Notes: generated by a model from the sequence alone, not told the origin. Positions 1 to 8,841 are shown, numbered from the stretch's first letter. The stretch: DNA of 64,000 nt from Arthrobacter globiformis (GCF_030817195.1 NZ_JAUSYZ010000001.1:3844001-3908000); one strand, 5' to 3'. Translations and numbers: made by a program.

Positions 1-1002
1 TTCCTTCTCATCGGCACCGTCGGCTACCTCATCGGCGGTATCGAGGCTGCGATGTCTTCTGTGGCCATCTTCGGCCTTGCCGGCTTCAAGATGGTCCCGG
101 CCCTGACCCAGATGCAGTCCCAGCTGACGCTGGTCCAGTCAACGCTTCCCTACACTGAGACGGTAATGGGCGACATCAAGGACGCCGCAGAATTCCGGAA
201 GCATGCGGAAACACTGGGCAGGACGCCCATCCGGGACGAGCCGAAGATGCTGGAGCTCAAGAACGTCGAGTTCACCTATCCTGGCGCCGGACAGCCCGCC
301 GTCCGCAACATCAACCTGCAGTTGCCCATGGGCTCTTCCATCGGTGTGGTGGGACAGTCGGGTGCCGGCAAGTCCACCCTGATCGATATCTTCCTGGGCC
401 TGCTGACGCCTTCCGCCGGAACTATGACCCTCGACGGCGTTCCGCTCGAGGATGTTCTGGCCGACTGGCGCAAGCGCGTGGGCTACGTGCCCCAGGAAGT
501 CGCCATCTTCGACGGCACCGTCGCCCAGAATGTCGCCCTCACCTGGGGCAGTGACATCGACGAGGACCGCGTCCGTACAGCATTGCAGCGCGCCCAGCTC
601 CTGGAAACCATTGAGTCCCGCAAGGACGGCATCAACGGCCGGGTTGGCGAGCGGGGGCTGGCTCTGTCCGGCGGCCAGCGCCAGCGACTCGGAATAGCCC
701 GCGCCCTGTACATGAATCCGCTCGTCCTGGTGCTCGACGAGGCGACGAGCGCCCTGGACACGGCCACGGAGGCGGCGGTAGCCCAGGCCATCAGTGAACT
801 GCACGGCGAGATTACGGTCATCTCTGTGGCGCACCGCCTGTCGACCATCCGCAACAACGACCAGGTGTGCTTCATGAAGGAAGGCACCATCCTCGCCCAG
901 GGCACCTTCGACGAGGTTGTCCGCGCCAACCCGGACTTTGCCCAGCAGGCAGCCTTGGCCGGACTGCACTCCCCCGCCGGAGCTACCGCAGCAGGCAGCT
1001 AG
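1..1002 (+). CDS. ABC transporter, permease/ATP-binding half-transporter (3' part only)
   Basis: The reading frame is open from base 1, so the gene starts upstream; 333 residues are visible. They cover the end of a membrane domain and a full nucleotide-binding domain. Walker A (GQSGAGKST) is near visible residues 118-126, the signature LSGGQRQRLG near 222, Walker B with DEAT near 241-250 and the H-loop AHRLS near 277. This is the MsbA-like exporter layout (ABC membrane domain fused to the ATPase). Its place beside glycosyltransferases suggests export of a lipid-linked sugar or other envelope precursor, but the substrate cannot be read from the sequence. Its TAG stop shares a CTAG palindrome with the stop of the convergent gene. 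Confidence 0.9.
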   Translation, partial: FLLIGTVGYLIGGIEAAMSSVAIFGLAGFKMVPALTQMQSQLTLVQSTLPYTETVMGDIKDAAEFRKHAETLGRTPIRDEPKMLELKNVEFTYPGAGQPAVRNINLQLPMGSSIGVVGQSGAGKSTLIDIFLGLLTPSAGTMTLDGVPLEDVLADWRKRVGYVPQEVAIFDGTVAQNVALTWGSDIDEDRVRTALQRAQLLETIESRKDGINGRVGERGLALSGGQRQRLGIARALYMNPLVLVLDEATSALDTATEAAVAQAISELHGEITVISVAHRLSTIRNNDQVCFMKEGTILAQGTFDEVVRANPDFAQQAALAGLHSPAGATAAGS

Positions 1003-2003
1003 GCCCGGTCGGTCGCGATATCCGAATACAGCGCCCTCAGGCGCGGTATGAAGGCTGCCGCGTCGTAGCGGGGCAGCGCCCACTCGCGTCCGCCCAGCCG
1101 GTTGGTGGCCGCAACGGGGTCATCCAGAGCCGCCACGACCTGCTCCACCACGTCCTCATCGGTTCCCTCGATCACCGGCGGCGTGGTCCCGTCGTCGGGC
1201 CGCGGGAGCCGGGATCCCAGGGCAGCCAGCGGGGCACCCATGCAGAGGGCCTCGAACTCGCTGGTGGCGAAGTTGTTGGTGGCCTGGCCAATGGTCATGT
1301 GTGCCTGCGCCATGATCCGGTGGAAGTCGTCCTGCGGCATCCGTTCCAGCAGGGTCACCCCGTTCTGGCGCGCAGCTTCCGCGCCGGGCCCCCAGTTCAG
1401 GCCGAGGATTTCTGCCCGGTTCCCGACGGCGGCGCTGAGCTTTCGAGCCAGCTCCAGCTGCCGCTCCACGCCCTTGTCGTCATCCCAGCGTGAGACGAAG
1501 AGAATGGAGGGCCGGCCGCCAGGGTGCCACTCGGGCAGTGCCGCGGCATCCACCAGTGCGGGGAGGAACTCGGCGTCGGGCCGGGCCCGGCGGGCGTTCT
1601 CTGCGGTGTCGTTATTTGCGAAGAAAACATGGGCCGCCCCGTCGATCGCCTGCTGGATCTCGCCGTGGAACTGCGCATCCGCCCACTGCTTCCGGATATC
1701 GCTCCCGTGCAGGGTGAGGGCGTACGGCCGGCGCGGCATGCCGCGCTCCCGGAGCAGCCGTGCGCTCGTTCCGTAGTGGACATGCACGACGTCGGCCGCA
1801 CGGAGCCGAAGCGCCCGGCGCGCGACGAAGGGAACGAACCGCGCCCGGGCAAGGAGCGGGTTCCCCGGAGCAGCGGTCATGGGCCGGACCTGCTCCGGCG
1901 GCATGTACGACCACTCGATGCCGGCCCTCGCCGCGGCCCGCACCATGTTGCGGGCCACGAAGGCACAGTCGTTGAACTGAAGAACCCTGGGTTCGGACCT
2001 CAA
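999..2003 (-). CDS. Glycosyltransferase, GT4-like
   Basis: 334 residues. The N-terminus (MRSEPRVLQFNDCAF) and the later segment SILFVSRWDDDKGVERQLEL resemble GT-B fold glycosyltransferases of family 4, where the second half binds the nucleotide sugar. The segment GQATNNFATSEFEALCMGAP sits where the family has its C-terminal donor-site E-x7-E-like motif. The start is TTG at 2003, supported by AAGGGA six bases upstream. It is the last gene of a three-gene minus-strand run (4310 to 999) with 39-40 bp gaps, so it is probably co-transcribed with the other two glycosyltransferases and acts on the same surface polysaccharide. Sugar specificity is unknown. Confidence 0.85.
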   Translation of the reverse strand: MRSEPRVLQFNDCAFVARNMVRAAARAGIEWSYMPPEQVRPMTAAPGNPLLARARFVPFVARRALRLRAADVVHVHYGTSARLLRERGMPRRPYALTLHGSDIRKQWADAQFHGEIQQAIDGAAHVFFANNDTAENARRARPDAEFLPALVDAAALPEWHPGGRPSILFVSRWDDDKGVERQLELARKLSAAVGNRAEILGLNWGPGAEAARQNGVTLLERMPQDDFHRIMAQAHMTIGQATNNFATSEFEALCMGAPLAALGSRLPRPDDGTTPPVIEGTDEDVVEQVVAALDDPVAATNRLGGREWALPRYDAAAFIPRLRALYSDIATDRA

Positions 2004-2042
2004 GAATTTCCCTTCGCCTGGCTCGTTGTGGCTGGTCGGCTG

Positions 2043-3164
2043 TCAGGCACGTGCCAACGCCGCCGTATAGGCACGGTCGAACAGCTCGCCCACGGCCTCC
2101 GGTGAGAACCTCTCCCGGATGGGGCGGGCAATGTCCTCGGCGGGCACGCCCTTGAACGCCTCCCTGGCGTCCAGCACTGCACGTCCCAGTGATTCCGGCG
2201 TCACGTCCTCCACCAGCCTGCTGTTGGCAGCGTCGGCGTAGTCGCTGAAGCCTCCCACCCGGGTGGCAACCACGGCGCGGCCGGCAGCAAGGGCCTCCGC
2301 CGCGGACGTAAAGAAATTTTCCTGGGCCGTGGGAAGGAAGAAGAGATCGGCGGCCGACAGGTGCCGGGCCACCTCGGCGGGCCGGACCGAGCCAGCCAGC
2401 GTCACATGGTCTCCCAGTCCGAGCTCCGCAACACGGGACTCCACCGCGGCCCGCAGCGGCCCATCCCCCACCCAGGTCAGATGGACTTCCGTACCGTGCT
2501 CCCTGAGCCAGGCTATCGTTTCCACCGCCTCCAGCGGCCGCTTCCTGGCAACCAGCCCTCCGACGGCGGCCAGCCGGAGCGGATTCCCGAATGATGCAGG
2601 TACGACGGCGCCCCGCCCCTTGACCACGCACGGCACCACCACCGCGGCGCCCGGCCGCGCAAACCGCTGCATCTCCCTGGCCAGCTGTCCGGTAACGCCG
2701 GTGACCACATGGGGCAGCCGCAGAACCGCCCGGACTCCGGCCAGCTTTTCCCACAGCGGTGAAACGCTCGCCGGGTTGACCACGCCGTTCCAGTGTTCCG
2801 TATGCACCCACGCCCGCCCACGGCCGGCAAGGGTCCGGGCAGCCCATGGCAGCATCGTGACGAGGATGGAGGAGAACGCCATGGTGTGGACGGCGTCCGC
2901 CCAGGCCATTTCCCGGGCAAGCATCCGTGCCGCCTGCACGAGGGTGAAGGGGCGTTTTGGATCGGCAGCAATGCGCCGCACCGGCGTTCCCTCCCACAGG
3001 CCGGACGCCTTCCCTGGCATGCCGAGCGCGCTTCCGAGCCTCACATGGACCACCCGCACGTCGTGTCCCCGGCCACGGATGGCTTCCACATGTTCGGCGT
3101 TGAAGGGCGCCTCGGTGGGGTTTTCGTCATGGGGGTACCACGTGGCAACTACCAGGATCTTCAT
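2043..3164 (-). CDS. Glycosyltransferase family 4
   Basis: 373 residues. The N-terminal MKILVVATWYPHDENPTEAP is the typical first beta strand and acceptor-side loop of GT4 enzymes. The C-terminal half carries LRLAAVGGLVARKRPLEAVE, the usual start of the nucleotide-sugar domain, then LSAADLFFLPTAQENFFTSA and EALAAGRAVVATRVGG, the retaining GT4 donor motif. ATG start with AAGGA five bases upstream. It lies between a GT2 and a GT4 gene in the same orientation, so a role in sequential sugar addition to a polysaccharide is likely. Donor and acceptor cannot be inferred. Confidence 0.9.
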   Translation of the reverse strand: MKILVVATWYPHDENPTEAPFNAEHVEAIRGRGHDVRVVHVRLGSALGMPGKASGLWEGTPVRRIAADPKRPFTLVQAARMLAREMAWADAVHTMAFSSILVTMLPWAARTLAGRGRAWVHTEHWNGVVNPASVSPLWEKLAGVRAVLRLPHVVTGVTGQLAREMQRFARPGAAVVVPCVVKGRGAVVPASFGNPLRLAAVGGLVARKRPLEAVETIAWLREHGTEVHLTWVGDGPLRAAVESRVAELGLGDHVTLAGSVRPAEVARHLSAADLFFLPTAQENFFTSAAEALAAGRAVVATRVGGFSDYADAANSRLVEDVTPESLGRAVLDAREAFKGVPAEDIARPIRERFSPEAVGELFDRAYTAALARA

Positions 3165-3203
3165 GTGTTCCTTCGACGTGTCTGGGAATTATGCGGGTGG
3201 GGC

Positions 3204-4310
3204 CTACACGAGGGCCGAGGCGCTCATGAACCGGAAGGGCGCTTCCGGGTGCAGCACCCTGGTGACGTCGCGGGGCACCCACGTCTGCGGGCTGACAAAG
3301 CGGCGACGGGCCAGTGCCAGCGACTTCATCACTTCCACGTCCGACTCCTCGCGCGCGACGGCGTCGAGCAGTTTTCTGTCCGCCAGCGAGAGCGGACGGG
3401 CAGCGTTCGGCGCCCCGAACAGCAGCTTCCGCAGCTCCTGGGCCATCTCCCGGGCGTCTTCCTGGTCCCAGGTTCCGGCTTCGGCGCGCAGCAGGACATG
3501 CCCGAAGACATGCACGCGGAGGATCTTCGTGACGATCGCTTCCCTGGCGCGCGGCGGAAGCCCCGCAAACCACTCGGACAGCACGAGGTCGGTGGCGAAG
3601 GCCAGGTCTTCCGTGACCGGCCGCGGCGTATGGGTCACGCGGACGGCGGCGTCGGCATGCACCAGGTAGCGGGGCAGGCCCCGGCCGTAGCTGATCTTCG
3701 CTCCGGAAAACCACAGCTTCGCGGAAAAGGACTGGTCCTCCCCCGTGGCGTACCGCGGCGGAAACGTGAGGCCGAGTTGCCGGACAAGTGAGAGTTTCAG
3801 GAGTCCCAGCGGCGCGGTGCGGTAGGTGAGGCGGTCCGCCACCGGGTCCAGGTGGCCGCGCCGGGTACGGCGGAGCACGGGGGTGCGGATCGTGCCGCCC
3901 CCGGCATGCGCCATGGGGGCGATCAGAACGTCGGAACCGTCCCGTTCCGCAGCCTCCACCCACTGTGCCAGGGCCCCGGGTTCGACGGAGTCATCGCTGC
4001 CCATGATGGCCACCCAGGTGCCCGTGGCTTCGGCGATACCGTGGTTGAAAGGACCTGCCGGGCTTTTGATGCCGTCCACGTAGTGCAGGAAGCGGACCAG
4101 CCCGCGGTGCTCGGGGGCCACACGCTCCCGGATCGGCTCCACGTCCGTGTTGTGGCAGACCACGTTGATCCGCAGGCGCCGCGGCGTGCCGTCCGCGAAG
4201 GCCAGGCCGCCCTCCAGCAGGGATGCCACGGCCCGCCCTACCGGCCGGTCCGGGGTGTGCACGGCAATCACCACGTCGAGCAGCACGGAGTCCTGTGTTT
4301 CGTTGTCCAC
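3204..4310 (-). CDS. Glycosyltransferase family 2
   Basis: 368 residues, GTG start at 4310. The N-terminal VVIAVHTPDRPVGRAVASLL is the GT-A nucleotide-binding strand, and VAIMGSDDSVEPGALAQWV gives the D-x-D type metal/UDP site. The middle segment YRTAPLGLLKLSLVRQLGL and TGEDQSFSAKLWFSG align with the divergent neighbour at 4366-5523, so the two are paralogues. A TAACCT hexamer six bases before the GTG, and no clear ribosome binding site, suggest a leaderless mRNA. It is the first gene of the three-gene minus-strand run. Substrate unknown. Confidence 0.85.
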   Translation of the reverse strand: MDNETQDSVLLDVVIAVHTPDRPVGRAVASLLEGGLAFADGTPRRLRINVVCHNTDVEPIRERVAPEHRGLVRFLHYVDGIKSPAGPFNHGIAEATGTWVAIMGSDDSVEPGALAQWVEAAERDGSDVLIAPMAHAGGGTIRTPVLRRTRRGHLDPVADRLTYRTAPLGLLKLSLVRQLGLTFPPRYATGEDQSFSAKLWFSGAKISYGRGLPRYLVHADAAVRVTHTPRPVTEDLAFATDLVLSEWFAGLPPRAREAIVTKILRVHVFGHVLLRAEAGTWDQEDAREMAQELRKLLFGAPNAARPLSLADRKLLDAVAREESDVEVMKSLALARRRFVSPQTWVPRDVTRVLHPEAPFRFMSASALV

Positions 4311-4316
4311 CCAGTA

Positions 4317-4322
4317 AGGTTA
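4317..4322 (-). promoter_or_regulatory. Candidate -10 element (TAACCT), leaderless start
   Basis: Read on the minus strand, TAACCT is followed by six bases and then the GTG start codon at 4310. TAnnnT six or seven bases before a start codon is the pattern of leaderless mRNAs in actinobacteria. Only the sequence supports this. Confidence 0.4.
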
Positions 4323-4365
4323 TCGCGGGTCCAATGAAACCTTGCCGAGGAGCACGCACACCCCC

Positions 4366-5523
4366 ATGAGCCAGAGCATCGAAGTGGTCATTCCCGTCCA
4401 TGATGTACAACGACCCTTCAAACGCGCTGTCGGCTCCGCCCTGGAACAGCGCGCCGAGCTGTCCCGGCTGGGTGTTGAACTCCGGGTGACAGTGGTACTG
4501 CACAACCTGGGTGCCGCCGCCGGGGAGGTCAGCAAGGGTGCCGAAGCCGGTTCTGAGTCTGCGGCCAGCGCTGCGTTCGACGGCGTCACCTGGCTGACGT
4601 GCGACGACGGTGTCCCGTCCCCCGCCGGACCCCGGAACCGGGCGCTGGACGAAAGCACGGCAACGTTTCTGAGCTTCCTTGACTCGGATGACCATCTGGA
4701 ACCCGGGTCGCTGGCTGCGTGGTGGAAGGCCGCCCAGCCGGACAGTGCTTCGGCAGTCATCGCCCCGCTGCGCACTCCGGAGGGAACCATCCTGCCGGCC
4801 CCCCGCATCCGGCCCTCGAAGCCGGCCGTCCTGGATCCCCTCAAGGACGGGCTGGCCTACCGGAGCGTGCCGTATGGCCTGCTCCGCCGATCAGTGCTCA
4901 CAGACATCGGTTTCCGGTACGCGGAGGGGCTGCGGACCGGTGAGGACATCGAGGCCACCCTAAAGCTCTGGTTCCGCTCCGGCCCCGTCTGCTATCCCTA
5001 CGGTGCCCCCGCCTATCACCAGACCGACGATTCCGGTGCCGGCCGCGTCACCAGTTCCCTCAGCAACCTGGCGGACGAATTCAGGTGGCTGGAACGGCTG
5101 CTCGGGTCTGAGTGGCTGCAGCAGGCCCAGGTCGCCGAGCGGCGCGCCGTGGCACTGAAGGTCCTGCGCGTCCACGGGATCGGCGCGCTGCTCCGGCGTG
5201 CCGGCGCGTCCGGCGTCCCGGACAATGCCCTCTGGAACGAGGCGGAACGCGCCTACTGGTCCGATATCTCCTCGCGGCTGTATGCCTTTGCCGGCGGCTC
5301 CTTGCCGGAACTGAGCCGCCGGGACGCGGAACTGACGCAGGCGGCCGCCGCGGCGGCCGATGTTCAGTCGCTGCGCACCGCCGTCGAACGCCACCGGGCG
5401 GCGGGCCGCCTGGGCGACCTTGTCCCGGCGAGCCCCGCGGCGATCCTGTCCCGGGACTCGGTGCTGCGGCATTACCTGACGGAACGGCTGCGCACCCGGG
5501 CCGGCGTCTTTTCCCGGTCCTGA
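4366..5523 (+). CDS. Glycosyltransferase family 2, paralogue of the divergent neighbour
   Basis: 385 residues from ATG 4366; an in-frame TTG at 4342 would add eight residues, but a GAGGAG lies between the two, favouring 4366. The start IEVVIPVHDVQRPFKRAVGS is the GT-A donor-binding strand. FLSFLDSDDHLEPGSLAAW contains the acidic metal/UDP motif, followed by YRSVPYGLLRRSVLTDIGF and RTGEDIEATLKLWFRSG. The same blocks occur in the same order in the gene at 3204-4310. It reads away from that gene and towards the epimerase at 5581. Probably adds a sugar to the locus polysaccharide; specificity unknown. Confidence 0.85.
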   Translation: MSQSIEVVIPVHDVQRPFKRAVGSALEQRAELSRLGVELRVTVVLHNLGAAAGEVSKGAEAGSESAASAAFDGVTWLTCDDGVPSPAGPRNRALDESTATFLSFLDSDDHLEPGSLAAWWKAAQPDSASAVIAPLRTPEGTILPAPRIRPSKPAVLDPLKDGLAYRSVPYGLLRRSVLTDIGFRYAEGLRTGEDIEATLKLWFRSGPVCYPYGAPAYHQTDDSGAGRVTSSLSNLADEFRWLERLLGSEWLQQAQVAERRAVALKVLRVHGIGALLRRAGASGVPDNALWNEAERAYWSDISSRLYAFAGGSLPELSRRDAELTQAAAAAADVQSLRTAVERHRAAGRLGDLVPASPAAILSRDSVLRHYLTERLRTRAGVFSRS

Positions 5524-5567
5524 TGGTGCGCAGGCGGCCCCGGGCGGAAATCTGCGCGGCCTGCAAC

Positions 5568-5573
5568 TAAACT
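5568..5573 (+). promoter_or_regulatory. Candidate -10 element (TAAACT), leaderless start
   Basis: TAAACT is followed by GGAACCC and then the ATG at 5581, a spacing that would start transcription at or next to the start codon. A nearly identical string precedes the chorismate mutase start at 54113. The GGAA could instead act as a weak ribosome binding site. Confidence 0.4.
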
Positions 5574-5580
5574 GGAACCC

Positions 5581-6645
5581 ATGCGAATTCTCAGCGTCGT
5601 TGGCGCACGTCCCCAGTTTGTGAAACTTGCGCCGATTGCGGCGGCCATGGAAGGCCAGGCAGAACACCTGATCGCCCACACGGGCCAGCACTATGACGAG
5701 CTCATGAGCGATGTGTTCTTCCGCGATCTCGGCATTCCCGCCCCCGATTTTAACCTTGGCGTGGGTTCAGGCAAGCACGGAGCCCAGACCGGTGCCATGC
5801 TGCACGGGCTGGAAGAAATCCTGGAACAGTCTGCCCCTGATTGCGTCCTCGTGTACGGTGACACCAACTCCACCCTCGCCGCGGCCATCGCCGCCATCAA
5901 GATGCACATCCCCGTTGCGCACCTCGAGGCCGGACTGCGGTCCTTCAACCGCCGCATGCCCGAAGAGCACAACCGCGTCCTCACCGACCACAGCGCCGAC
6001 CTCCTGCTGGCTCCCACCGAGGTGGCCGTCAAGCACCTCGCCACCGAGGGCCTCGCCGAGAGGACCGTCCTGGTGGGCGATGTCATGACGGACGTCCTCT
6101 TCAAGGTCCGCGACATGCTCGACGGCGGCGACCAGCCTCTGCCGGTCGATGCGGCTCCGGGCGAATATTACGTCTGCACCATCCACCGTCCGGACAACAC
6201 CGACTCCCCGGAACGCCTCGCCGCCATCGTCGGGTCCCTGGCCAGCCTGGAGAAGCCGGTATTCCTGCTGGCCCACCCCCGGCTCGTCAACCTTGCTGCC
6301 AAGCACGGCATCGAGCTGGAGCAGGGAGCGGTGCGCGTTGCGTCGCCGCTCGCCTATCCGCAGCTGGTCCACGCCGTCCGCAACAGCGCCGGCGTCATCA
6401 CCGACTCCGGCGGACTGCAGAAGGAAGCTTTCCTGCTCAGGACCCCCTGCACGACGATCCGTCCCGAAACCGAATGGGTGGAAACCGTGGAGCTCGGCTG
6501 GAACGTGCTGGTGAGCAAGGACCTGAGCATCCTGGCCGACACCGTACAGCGGCCGGCACCTGCGGCGACGGATGCCACTCCCTATGGCGACGGCCATGCC
6601 GCCGAACGCACCGTGGAAGCGCTGATTCAGGCCTTCGGAAGCTGA
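5581..6645 (+). CDS. wecB: UDP-GlcNAc 2-epimerase family (non-hydrolysing), probably WbpI-type
   Basis: 354 residues, usual family length. MRILSVVGARPQFVKLAP is the conserved start; the family core follows as VYGDTNSTLAAA, AHLEAGLRSFNRRMPEEHNR, IHRPDN, and near the C-terminus ITDSGGLQKEAF and RPETEWVE. The family interconverts C2 epimers of UDP-N-acetyl sugars. From memory, GDTNST and SFNxRMPEExNR are closer to P. aeruginosa WbpI (UDP-GlcNAc3NAcA 2-epimerase) than to E. coli WecB, which has GDTTTT and a different EAGLR segment. The WbpA/B/D/E-like genes at 15038-19077 fit that reading. No strong ribosome binding site is seen. A hairpin terminator follows. Confidence 0.92.
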   Translation: MRILSVVGARPQFVKLAPIAAAMEGQAEHLIAHTGQHYDELMSDVFFRDLGIPAPDFNLGVGSGKHGAQTGAMLHGLEEILEQSAPDCVLVYGDTNSTLAAAIAAIKMHIPVAHLEAGLRSFNRRMPEEHNRVLTDHSADLLLAPTEVAVKHLATEGLAERTVLVGDVMTDVLFKVRDMLDGGDQPLPVDAAPGEYYVCTIHRPDNTDSPERLAAIVGSLASLEKPVFLLAHPRLVNLAAKHGIELEQGAVRVASPLAYPQLVHAVRNSAGVITDSGGLQKEAFLLRTPCTTIRPETEWVETVELGWNVLVSKDLSILADTVQRPAPAATDATPYGDGHAAERTVEALIQAFGS

Positions 6646-6669
6646 CGCACAGACCGTTTAACAACAGAG

Positions 6670-6714
6670 ACCTCCGGAACAGGCGCCCACAGGACGCCCG
6701 TTCCGGAGGTTTTT
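6670..6714 (+). terminator. Rho-independent terminator after the epimerase gene
   Basis: ACCTCCGGAAC (6670-6680) pairs perfectly with GTTCCGGAGGT (6700-6710) and is followed by TTTT. It lies 25 bases after the epimerase stop and before the convergent membrane-protein gene. Confidence 0.85.
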
Positions 6715-6730
6715 GCTTGTGGCGTTGCCG

Positions 6731-8725
6731 CTAGCCGCAGGCCACCACTTTGAAGAGTTTGGCGTTGCCTTGCTGGTCCACGAGCTGCACGGCTCCCGAC
6801 GACGCGAGATTCTGCAGGCCCGGATAGGTCCTGCTCTCCGGGTGGTTCAGGAGATACTGCGTGCCGAAGTCGAGCGCATAGGACACTTTGGTTTCCCGTA
6901 CGGCGTCACAAACTGCGGGTGAGGTGTCTGCCTTGGCGAGCGATTCCGCCACGACGCGCATACTCTTGGTCTCCCGCTGGCCCATGTGGAATTCCAGTAC
7001 TTTTCGGTCCGCGAATGCATAGGCAAGCGCCCCGCCGTTCCACGGGTTCACCGCGATGACCGCATCCTCCGGAACTTCCGAACCGAGGCGGGCCAAAAGG
7101 GCGTACTCGTCGGAGGAGACAATCGAGTCCTTCGTGTCCCGTTCGAAGAAGTACTGGCTGGACGCAACGTATCCGCGGACCGGGCCTGTCTGGGTGGCCC
7201 AGCCAAGAGCGAGGCAGACCACCAGAATGCCGGCGAAGCCCGCAACGCCGCTCAGCCGCATCCCGGCCCGCGGCACCTTGAGCGCCAGGACGCCGGCGGC
7301 TGACTTGACGGTGTCGGCCGTTGCAAGCACACCCAGGGCTGCAAGCACCACAGCGAAGATGGGAAGGTAGGCCGCGAGGCGGTACGTGTCCTGGTACCAG
7401 GTGCCCGTGAAGAACGCCCTGGCCCAACCGGCCGCAAATCCGGCGTCCACAACGTAAAGGAACCCTGCGACCAGGTAGCATCCCAGCAGCCAGAGCTGAG
7501 TGCGCCGGCGGATAATCCGGGCCACGCCGATGAGGGCCAGCACCGAGATGAGGAGTGTGGCGTCCGTTTTCATGGGGCCGTTCGCGATCACTTCGCCGAT
7601 AGCGCCGGGCACGGTCTGGTGCGGGGTCCAGCCGTTGTATGGCGCCGGACGAAGTTTCTGCCACGCGACCACAACGGCAACCGCACCTGCAACCGAGGCC
7701 AGGGCCACCAGCGCAAATCTCCGCGCTGGCGCCTTGGTGCGGATCATCTCCCTGACATAGAGGAAGAGCCGGGCCAGGACCAACGGAATGCTGAAGGCGA
7801 GAAGCGCGTTGACAGCGCTCATGTGGGACAAGGCCAGCCCGGGAACTGCCACCAGCAGGACAAGCCACGCCCGCAGCGGAGGTTCACGCAGCGTCGGGGA
7901 CAGCCGGCAGACGAAAATCACCGCCGCGACGCCGGCGGGCAATGCACTGACAGAGAGCAGGTTGGGGTACAGCGGGCCCCACACCAGCAGCAGGTAGGGG
8001 AAGGCAAGGAAGCCCGCCGACATGACCCCTGCCGCCATCAGGCCGACCGGACGCGGGCCGATGACAACGCGGGTCAGGAACACCACGGAAATCGGCCAGA
8101 CTACCGCCGAGGCAACGAGGTTGATGACGTTGACTGACACGGGAACCGAAGCGCCGGTCAGCTGTGAGACGAGGGCGGCCAGGGAATGCCACACGGCAGG
8201 GTACACGGAGGACAGGCCTCCGGTACCGCCGGCCATGCTGCCGAGGTTCAGGGTGGAGGCGTTGCCGGTGTCCAGGACGAAGCGGACGGCGTTCAGGTGA
8301 AAGACGTTGTCGTAGCGCTGGGAGATGTTGTCCGGCTCGCCCACCAGCTGGATGACCCGTCGGGCGATGAGCAGCGCACCGACGGCAACGCCGATGGCAC
8401 CGGCGGCAAGGGTCGGCCAGCCGTCGCCCTGCTGCACTGCGCGCTGCACTTCCGTGGCCTCCTGGCGCTGCCACGGGCGCCGCGTCAGGGCCCATGCTGC
8501 CGCGGACGCCAGGACGGCCGTCACGAGCACGACGCCGATCCCCCACTCCAGGCGGACGAACGGTGCCAGCACGGCGCCTACACCTGCGATGGAGAGGGAC
8601 AGCATGGGCGCGAGTCCCAGCAGGCTGGTCCGCCGGAACCCGAGAGACCAGGCAAGCGCAGCACCGGGAAGGAGCACCACGGCCACTGCCGCTAGCAGGG
8701 CCGGCAGCGAAGTCAGCCAGGACAA
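6731..8725 (-). CDS. Large multi-pass membrane protein (DUF6541-like)
   Basis: 664 residues. At least a dozen hydrophobic stretches run from the N-terminus (LLAAVAVVLLPGAALAW) to about residue 510, followed by a soluble C-terminal part of roughly 150 residues. The start is TTG at 8725 with a strong GGAGGA five bases upstream. I recognise it as the actinobacterial family annotated DUF6541, whose overall shape (membrane core plus extracytoplasmic tail) resembles GT-C glycosyltransferases or polymer ligases; no catalytic motif can be named. Position downstream of wzm/wzt and beside glycosyltransferases suggests a part in assembling the exported polysaccharide. Confidence 0.75.
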   Translation of the reverse strand: MSWLTSLPALLAAVAVVLLPGAALAWSLGFRRTSLLGLAPMLSLSIAGVGAVLAPFVRLEWGIGVVLVTAVLASAAAWALTRRPWQRQEATEVQRAVQQGDGWPTLAAGAIGVAVGALLIARRVIQLVGEPDNISQRYDNVFHLNAVRFVLDTGNASTLNLGSMAGGTGGLSSVYPAVWHSLAALVSQLTGASVPVSVNVINLVASAVVWPISVVFLTRVVIGPRPVGLMAAGVMSAGFLAFPYLLLVWGPLYPNLLSVSALPAGVAAVIFVCRLSPTLREPPLRAWLVLLVAVPGLALSHMSAVNALLAFSIPLVLARLFLYVREMIRTKAPARRFALVALASVAGAVAVVVAWQKLRPAPYNGWTPHQTVPGAIGEVIANGPMKTDATLLISVLALIGVARIIRRRTQLWLLGCYLVAGFLYVVDAGFAAGWARAFFTGTWYQDTYRLAAYLPIFAVVLAALGVLATADTVKSAAGVLALKVPRAGMRLSGVAGFAGILVVCLALGWATQTGPVRGYVASSQYFFERDTKDSIVSSDEYALLARLGSEVPEDAVIAVNPWNGGALAYAFADRKVLEFHMGQRETKSMRVVAESLAKADTSPAVCDAVRETKVSYALDFGTQYLLNHPESRTYPGLQNLASSGAVQLVDQQGNAKLFKVVACG

Positions 8726-8772
8726 ATTTCCTCCAAGAGTGATTACGGTGGGGCCGGGTTCGGCTGGACCGT

Positions 8773-8830
8773 GGCAGCGGTGAAGCCTACGGCAGCAGTT
8801 GAAGCTTACGGCAGTGCAGGTAAAGCTTTC
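8773..8830. repeat. Three imperfect tandem ~19-bp repeats
   Basis: Copies at 8773-8790, 8791-8809 and 8810-8830 share the pattern GGCAGNNG..GAAGCYTAC with drift in the third copy. They fill much of the 116-bp gap between wzt and the DUF6541-like gene. No function is evident. Confidence 0.6.
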
Positions 8831-8841
8831 GGGTCAGGACG

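Noticed and set aside
139..1083. Long minus-strand frame opposite the ABC exporter
   Set aside because: Antisense shadow of a clearly coding gene with all ABC motifs; its own product is low-complexity and has no family features.
1612..2997. 461-codon minus-strand frame over the GT4 genes
   Set aside because: It is out of frame with two well-supported glycosyltransferases and its sequence is Gly/Arg/Ala-rich noise, typical of high-GC shadow frames.
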